From Nocardioides sp. (GTDB lineage: Bacteria > Actinomycetota > Actinomycetes > Propionibacteriales > Nocardioidaceae), in contig JAOPXF010000136.1 in assembly GCA_025965295.1 (NCBI GenBank), positions 1 through 9,703 of the forward strand: a stretch of DNA of 9,703 bases, in the 5' to 3' direction. Position 1 is the stretch's first letter; every line of letters starts with the position of its first letter. The notes below the pieces were generated by a model. The model was not told where the DNA came from. It made no database searches and saw only the letters and a list, made by a program, of their open reading frames with translations. A program made the position numbers and the translations under genes. Below are positions 6,106 to 9,703 of the stretch, piece by piece.

Positions 6106-7422
6106 GTGAGGCGCAGCCTGATCGTCACGGTCGCCGCCGCCGTCTCCATGGTGCTGCTGGCGATGCTCGTCCCGCTGGCCGTGCTGCTACGCGGCTACGC
6201 CCTGGAGGACCGTCTGTCCCGCGCCGCGCTGGAGGTGCAGGCCACCGAGACCGTGGTCTCGGGGCAGGACCGGGGCGCGGTGTCGCTGTACCTGGAGCGC
6301 ATCAACGAGGACCCGGACACCCAGACCACCGTGCTCTACCCGCCCGACGACCTGCACCCCGAGGGCCAGGACGTCGGCCCCGACCCCGGCCAGGACGCCC
6401 GCGTCCGGGCGGCCCGGGAGACCGGGCAGGCGCGCGTCGACGACACCGACGGGGGCGCGGAGTTCCTCGTGCCGGTGTCCCTCAGCGGGAGCTCGGCCGC
6501 GCCCGAGCGCACACCGGTCATCCGGGTCGTCGTCGAGGCGCCGGGGCTCCGGTCGAGCGTGGGGCGCAGCTGGCTGGTGCTGCTGGCGCTGGGACTGGTG
6601 CTGCTGGCCGGGGCGTTGTTCATGGCCGACCGGCTGGGGCGGTCGTTCGTGGTGCCGATCCGCCGGCTGGCGTCGTACGCCACCCACCTCGGTGAGCGGG
6701 TCGGCGCCGAGCCCGTCGTGCCGGAGGGGCCGACGGAGGTGCGCGACCTCGCGGGTGCGATGAACCGCCTGGTCGGCCGGATCGAGGTCCTCCTCGAGCG
6801 GGAGCGGCAGGGTGTCGCCGACCTGTCCCACCGGCTGCGCACGCCGATCACCGCCCTGCGCCTGCGGATCGACGCACTCCCGGACCCGGCCGACCGGGCC
6901 CGGCTCAGCGAGGACCTCGACCTCCTGGTCGGCATGGTGGACCACGTGGTCAGTGAGGCCCGTCGTTCGGAGCGGGAGGGGCTGGTCCCCGAGTCCGACG
7001 CCGTGGCCACGCTCGCTGACCGCGCCCGCTTCTGGGTGCCGCTCGCGGAGGACCAGGACCGGGAGGTCCGCCTCGACTTCCCGACCGGACCCATCCCGGT
7101 GCGCACCAGCGAGCAGGACCTCACGGCCCTGCTCGACGTGCTCCTCGACAACGTCTTCACTCACACCCCGGAGGGCGCCCCGGTCGCGGTCACCGTCGAG
7201 GCACGCCCCACGGGTGGTGTCGTGCTCACCGTCGACGACGCGGGACCGGGCTTCCCGGTCGGCGTCGACGTGGCCGACCGCGGCACGAGCGGGGGCGGGT
7301 CCACGGGGCTCGGCCTGGCCATCGCGCAGAAGACCGCCACCGAGTCCGGTGGCGGTCTTCGCCTGGAGCGTTCGCCGTACGGCGGTGGGCGGGTCGTCGT
7401 CGAGTTGGGCCCGCCCGGCTGA
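6106..7422 (+). CDS. Sensor histidine kinase, cognate partner of the adjacent regulator
   Basis: A 438-residue membrane kinase. TM1 is at about 5-29. An extracytoplasmic sensor of about 125 residues (30-155), with an acidic, Asp/Pro/Gly-rich middle, is followed by TM2 at 156-176. A HAMP-like linker runs to about 230. The dimerisation domain carries SHRLRTPITALRLRID with His242. The ATP-binding domain has the N-box LLDNVFTHTPEG (Asn349), VDDAGPGF near 376-384 and TGLGLAIAQK near 400-409. The residue after the phospho-acceptor His is Arg, where HisKA kinases usually have Glu or Asp. The GTG start at 6106 has only GGGGA as a weak ribosome binding site, 12 bases after the regulator stop. The last codons contain a perfect 14-base hairpin. 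Its stop is two bases from the convergent small-protein gene. The ligand is unknown. Confidence 0.94.
   Translation: MRRSLIVTVAAAVSMVLLAMLVPLAVLLRGYALEDRLSRAALEVQATETVVSGQDRGAVSLYLERINEDPDTQTTVLYPPDDLHPEGQDVGPDPGQDARVRAARETGQARVDDTDGGAEFLVPVSLSGSSAAPERTPVIRVVVEAPGLRSSVGRSWLVLLALGLVLLAGALFMADRLGRSFVVPIRRLASYATHLGERVGAEPVVPEGPTEVRDLAGAMNRLVGRIEVLLERERQGVADLSHRLRTPITALRLRIDALPDPADRARLSEDLDLLVGMVDHVVSEARRSEREGLVPESDAVATLADRARFWVPLAEDQDREVRLDFPTGPIPVRTSEQDLTALLDVLLDNVFTHTPEGAPVAVTVEARPTGGVVLTVDDAGPGFPVGVDVADRGTSGGGSTGLGLAIAQKTATESGGGLRLERSPYGGGRVVVELGPPG
7329..7360. terminator. Perfect 14-base-stem hairpin inside the kinase 3' coding region, candidate terminator for the convergent unit
   Basis: GAAGACCGCCACCG (7329-7342) and its exact reverse complement (7347-7360) flank the four-base loop AGTC. 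It lies in kinase codons for KTATESGGGLR. It is 64 bases beyond the stop of the minus-strand secreted-protein gene, so it could end that transcript from within the neighbouring gene. No T-run follows on either strand, so intrinsic termination is plausible but not shown. Confidence 0.55.
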
Positions 7423-7424
7423 GG

Positions 7425-7835
7425 TCAGCTGGCGAACGTGAGGGTGCGCGTCACGCTGCCCGCGCCGTCGACGCGGCTGATCTTCACGGTGAAGCTGTCC
7501 TTGCCCTTCGTGTTCTTGCTGCGGACGTCGCGGAAGTCGACCTCGTGGCGCCCGTCGTCGAGACGGGAGTTCGCGGTCTGCGTGCTGACCCGCTTGCCGT
7601 CGTGCTTCACGACGAGCTTCCACGTCGAGCTGGCGGGGATGCCCTCGAGGTCGACGCCGACGTCGAAGCCGTTCTCCTTCTCGATGTTGATGTCGTAGCG
7701 ACCGCCACCCACGGCTCCCTGGGCGTGCTTCTCGGGGCCGTCGGCGTGGGCGGGTGCGGCCGCCAGGGCGATCGCCGGCGCGGTGAGCAGTGCGGCGGCC
7801 GTGGTCAGGGCGGTGGTGCGGGTGAGCATCTTCAT
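7425..7835 (-). CDS. Small secreted protein, paralog of the upstream anchored protein
   Basis: A 136-residue protein with a clear Sec signal peptide: basic start MKMLTR, hydrophobic alanine/leucine core, and an AHA|D cleavage site after residue 31. The mature part is about 105 residues, lacks cysteine and has alternating strand-like segments, suggesting a beta-sandwich. It shares Tyr47, Lys-Glu-Asn at 53-55, Thr-Trp at 71-72 and His-Asp-Gly at 78-80 with the protein encoded immediately upstream, at almost identical positions, so the two are tandem paralogs. The start is ATG at 7835, not the longer upstream frame, because AGGAG (7848-7844) lies eight bases before it and the signal peptide begins there. 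The gene is 58 bases downstream of its paralog and ends two bases from the convergent kinase. Its function is unknown; a link to kinase sensing is inferred from position. Confidence 0.85.
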   Translation of the reverse strand: MKMLTRTTALTTAAALLTAPAIALAAAPAHADGPEKHAQGAVGGGRYDINIEKENGFDVGVDLEGIPASSTWKLVVKHDGKRVSTQTANSRLDDGRHEVDFRDVRSKNTKGKDSFTVKISRVDGAGSVTRTLTFAS

Positions 7836-7860
7836 GAGGTGATCTCCTGTGTCGTTGGGT

Positions 7861-7893
7861 GGTGCGGAGGTGCGGGGTGCGCGGGGTGCGGGG
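7861..7893. repeat. Degenerate GGTGCGG tandem repeat between the paralog genes
   Basis: Four copies of GGTGCG(G/C) begin at 7861, 7869, 7876 and 7885. In the minus-strand transcript this is a C-rich, U-poor run of CCGCACC units directly after the stop codon of the first gene. It could be a Rho-type or processing site that lowers expression of the second gene, or simple slippage sequence. No promoter was seen here. Confidence 0.4.
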
Positions 7894-8289
7894 TCAGCGG
7901 GTGAGGGTGGCCGTGCAGGCTGCTCCGTCCGATGCCGGGGTCGCGGTCGCGGTGACCACGTCACCCTCGGCCAGGTCGGGGACGATCACGTCCACGTCGA
8001 TCTCGGCGTCCTCGTCGGTCTGCCGTTCGCCCTCGAGGAGCGACGTGCCGTCGTGCTCGACCGCGATCTGCCAGGTCTCCCCGGGTGCGGTCGACTGCAC
8101 CTCGAAGCTGACCTCGTGGGCGTCGTTCTCCTTGTCGACCTCGAGCCGGTAGGACGACGAGTCGCACTTCCCGCTCGTGAACGCCTCGTCGTCCCCGGCC
8201 ATGGCCAGCCAGGTGCCGGCTCCGATCGCGATCACGACGGCCACTGCGGCCACGACCACCACGGCGAGCTTCTTGCCACTCAGCTTCAC
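7894..8289 (-). CDS. Small membrane-anchored exported protein, paralog of the downstream secreted protein
   Basis: A 131-residue protein. A short basic start (MKLSGKK) and a hydrophobic helix at about 8-30 are followed by an exported domain of about 100 residues. The hydrophobic stretch is long and lacks a good cleavage site, so anchoring is more likely than secretion. Cys42 begins the domain and Cys125 lies near its end, a spacing that would clamp a beta-sandwich by disulfide. Shared with the next gene are Tyr47, Lys-Glu-Asn at 53-55, Thr-Trp at 72-73 and His-Asp-Gly at 79-81. The layout resembles uncharacterised actinobacterial exported domains with a GxTW core. I chose GTG at 8289 because GAGGAG (8300-8295) lies five bases before it. 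A longer TTG start at 8316 would add nine polar residues. It is the first gene of the pair and is preceded by five 11-base-phased repeats. Function unknown. Confidence 0.83.
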   Translation of the reverse strand: MKLSGKKLAVVVVAAVAVVIAIGAGTWLAMAGDDEAFTSGKCDSSSYRLEVDKENDAHEVSFEVQSTAPGETWQIAVEHDGTSLLEGERQTDEDAEIDVDVIVPDLAEGDVVTATATPASDGAACTATLTR

Positions 8290-8326
8290 GTCTTCTCCTC
8301 TGTCTGTTTCGGACAAGAGGAGAGTC

Positions 8327-8377
8327 GCAACGGCGCGGCTAAGCGCGAACCAGCGTCGCGCTAAGGGACGGCAAAGG
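8327..8377. promoter_or_regulatory. Array of five 11-base-phased repeats, candidate response-regulator operator
   Basis: Plus-strand units are GCAACGG (8327), GCTAAGC (8338), ACCAGCG (8349, poor), GCTAAGG (8360) and GCAAAGG (8371), each starting exactly 11 bases after the last. The unit matches GCTAAGA and GTTAAGA in the promoter of the response regulator. The array fills the gap between nadE and the anchored small-protein gene, upstream of the latter. By eye, the motif TAAG in this GC-rich window occurs only in these two intergenic regions. I see no convincing -10 for the gene, which fits an activator-dependent promoter. Regulation by the neighbouring regulator is inferred. Confidence 0.6.
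8342..8362. repeat. Inverted repeat nested in the operator array, possible nadE terminator
   Basis: AGCGCGA (8342-8348) and TCGCGCT (8356-8362) are perfect seven-base arms around a seven-base loop. It lies 30 bases past the nadE stop on the minus strand. It has no T-run and overlaps the 11-base-phased repeats, so it may be a weak terminator or symmetry within the operator. Confidence 0.35.
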
Positions 8378-8391
8378 ACCGCGGTCGCCGC

Positions 8392-9703
8392 TCAGGCGGA
8401 CGGGACGTTCGCCTCCAGCTCGGCCAGCCAGGCGGTGGCGGAGGCATCCGAGGGCATCCGCCAGTCGCCGCGCGGGGACATGGTCCCGCCGGGGCTGACC
8501 TTGGGGCCGTTGGGGAGCGCCGAGCGCTTGAACTGGCTGGCGAAGAAGCGCCGGCAGAAGACGTCGAGCCAGTGCCGGACCGTGGCGAGGTCGTACGACG
8601 TACGCCGGTCCTCGGGGTAGCCCGGCGGCCACTCCCCCGCGTCCGCGTCGCGCCAGGCGTGCCAGGCGAGGAACGCGATCCGGCTCGGCCGGTGGCCGTG
8701 GCGGATGACGTGGAAGAGCGTGAAGTCCTGCAGCGCGTAGGGGCCGACGGAGTCCTCCGTCGACTGGGGGCGCTCGCCCTCGGTGTGCGGGATCAGCTCG
8801 GGGGTGATCTCCTGCGCGACGATCTCCTGGAGCACCTCGTTGGTGTCCGCCTCGAACTGGCCGCTCTCGCTCACCCAGCGGATCAGGTGCTGGATCAGCG
8901 TCTTCGGGACGCCCGCGTTGACGTTGTAGTGCGACATCTGGTCGCCGACGCCGTACGTGCACCAGCCGAGCGCCAGCTCCGACAGGTCACCGGTGCCGAG
9001 CACGATTCCGCCGCGGTGGTTGGCGATCCGGAAGAGGTAGTCGGTGCGCAGCCCGGCCTGGACGTTCTCGAACGTCACGTCGTAGACCGGCTTCCCCTCC
9101 GCGAAGGGGTGGTCGAGGTCGGCGAGCATCTGGCCGGCGGCGGCCGTGATGTCGAGCTCCTCGAAGGTCACCCCGAGCGACTTGGCCAGCCGGGTGGCGT
9201 AGGACTTGGTGACGTCGCCGGTCGCGTAGCCGGGCATCGTGAACGCGTGGATGTCGCTGCGCGGGCGGCCGAGCCGGTCCATGGCCTTCGCGGCCACGAT
9301 CACCGCGTGGGTGGAGTCGAGGCCGCCGCTGATGCCGACCACGACCTTGGGCTGGCCGATGGCGTGCAGCCGCTGCTCGAGCCCGGAGACCTGGATGTTG
9401 TAGGCCTCGTAGCAGTCGAGCGCGAGCCGCTCCACGTCGTCTGGCACGAACGGGAAGCGGTCCACCTTGCGGCGCAGCCCGATGTCACCGGTGGGCACGC
9501 CCAGCTCGAAGCCGACGGTGCGGAACTCGCCGACCCGGGCGTCGTGGGTGCGACGGTTGTCGTCGAACGTGCCCTGCCGCAGACGTTCCTGGCGTAGTCG
9601 CAGCAGATCGACGTCGGCGACGGCTCGGCGCGGTCCGTCGGGGAAGCGGGCGGTCTCGGCCAGCAGCTGGCCGAGCTCGTAGACCATGGTCTGGCCGTCC
9701 CAC
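8392..9703 (-). CDS. nadE: Glutamine-dependent NAD+ synthetase, N-terminus cut by window edge
   Basis: NadE makes NAD+ from deamido-NAD+, ATP and ammonia released from glutamine, in the cytoplasm. The window holds the last 436 codons of a protein usually near 680 residues. The end of the N-terminal nitrilase-like glutaminase domain is present (WDGQTMVYELGQLLAE). The full synthetase domain follows, with the ATP-pyrophosphatase P-loop SGGLDST (9330-9310), FTMPGYATGD, the conserved GTGDLSELALGWCTYGVGDQMSHYNVNAGVPKT region (read in parts) and the C-terminal QFKRSALPNGPKVSPGGTMSPRGDW. The frame stays open to base 9702, and the codons before the ATG at 9687 still match the family, so that ATG is internal and the gene continues past the edge. 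No sign of damage. The product uses glutamine, in keeping with the glutamine genes on the left, although the signalling module separates them. Confidence 0.96.
   Translation of the reverse strand, partial: WDGQTMVYELGQLLAETARFPDGPRRAVADVDLLRLRQERLRQGTFDDNRRTHDARVGEFRTVGFELGVPTGDIGLRRKVDRFPFVPDDVERLALDCYEAYNIQVSGLEQRLHAIGQPKVVVGISGGLDSTHAVIVAAKAMDRLGRPRSDIHAFTMPGYATGDVTKSYATRLAKSLGVTFEELDITAAAGQMLADLDHPFAEGKPVYDVTFENVQAGLRTDYLFRIANHRGGIVLGTGDLSELALGWCTYGVGDQMSHYNVNAGVPKTLIQHLIRWVSESGQFEADTNEVLQEIVAQEITPELIPHTEGERPQSTEDSVGPYALQDFTLFHVIRHGHRPSRIAFLAWHAWRDADAGEWPPGYPEDRRTSYDLATVRHWLDVFCRRFFASQFKRSALPNGPKVSPGGTMSPRGDWRMPSDASATAWLAELEANVPSA

Noticed and set aside
6187..7623. A 478-codon open frame on the minus strand opposite the histidine kinase
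   Set aside because: Shadow of the kinase, with His/Arg/Gln-rich low-complexity translation and no family features.
7425..7964. Longer version of the secreted protein starting at 7964
   Set aside because: The extra 43 residues are Pro/Arg-rich, overlap the upstream gene, and precede a clear ribosome binding site and signal peptide at 7835.
8290..8316. TTG start at 8316 for the anchored small protein
   Set aside because: It adds nine polar residues before the membrane segment, while GTG at 8289 has GAGGAG five bases upstream.
8572..9597. A 341-codon open frame on the plus strand opposite nadE
   Set aside because: Shadow of nadE. The minus frame holds the P-loop and other NadE motifs.
9685..9687. 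ATG at 9687 as the start of nadE
   Set aside because: The frame is open to the window edge and the preceding codons (Trp-Asp-Gly-Gln-Thr) fit the conserved glutaminase domain, so the gene begins outside the window.
1..9703. tRNA, rRNA, CRISPR array, insertion sequence or attachment site
   Set aside because: No cloverleaf, regular spacer array, transposase or flanking repeats were seen; nearly all the sequence is coding.

Overview
The window is very GC-rich, uses GTG starts freely, and has gene order and protein families typical of Actinobacteria. A Nocardioides-like member of the Propionibacteriales is my best guess; this is inferred from protein style and composition only. Coding density is high. 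The longest stretch without a gene is about 100 bases, so no gap over 300 bases needs explaining.

Left block (1-4770, minus strand): nitrogen metabolism. In transcription order it reads a GlnA2-type glutamine synthetase (3433-4770), a stand-alone class I glutamine amidotransferase (2670-3407), and the glutamine synthetase adenylyltransferase/deadenylylase glnE (1-2673), which runs off the left edge. The amidotransferase stop and the glnE start overlap as ATGA, so the two are probably translationally coupled. glnA2 and the amidotransferase each have a TANNNT -10 element 6-7 bases before the start codon and no good ribosome binding site, which suggests leaderless transcription.

Middle block (4863-8380): an envelope-signalling module. 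A membrane-anchored protein with two extracytoplasmic cysteines (4863-5315, minus) is divergent from an OmpR/PhoB-type response regulator (5407-6093, plus) and its sensor histidine kinase (6106-7422, plus). Convergent with the kinase, two bases away, is a two-gene unit (7425-8289, minus). It encodes paralogous small exported proteins, one membrane-anchored with two cysteines and one fully secreted without cysteine. The key signal is a TAAG-centred 7-base repeat phased at 11 bases, the spacing used by OmpR-family regulators. It occurs as two strong copies and one weak copy in the divergent promoter region (5350-5378), and as four good copies and one poor copy before the small-protein unit (8327-8377). 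The simplest model is that the regulator controls itself, possibly the divergent anchored protein, and the paralog pair. I do not recognise this as a named system.

Right block (8392-9703, minus): the C-terminal two thirds of glutamine-dependent NAD+ synthetase (nadE), which runs off the right edge.

Long open frames opposite glnE, the response regulator, the kinase and nadE are GC-driven shadows and are left out of the annotation.
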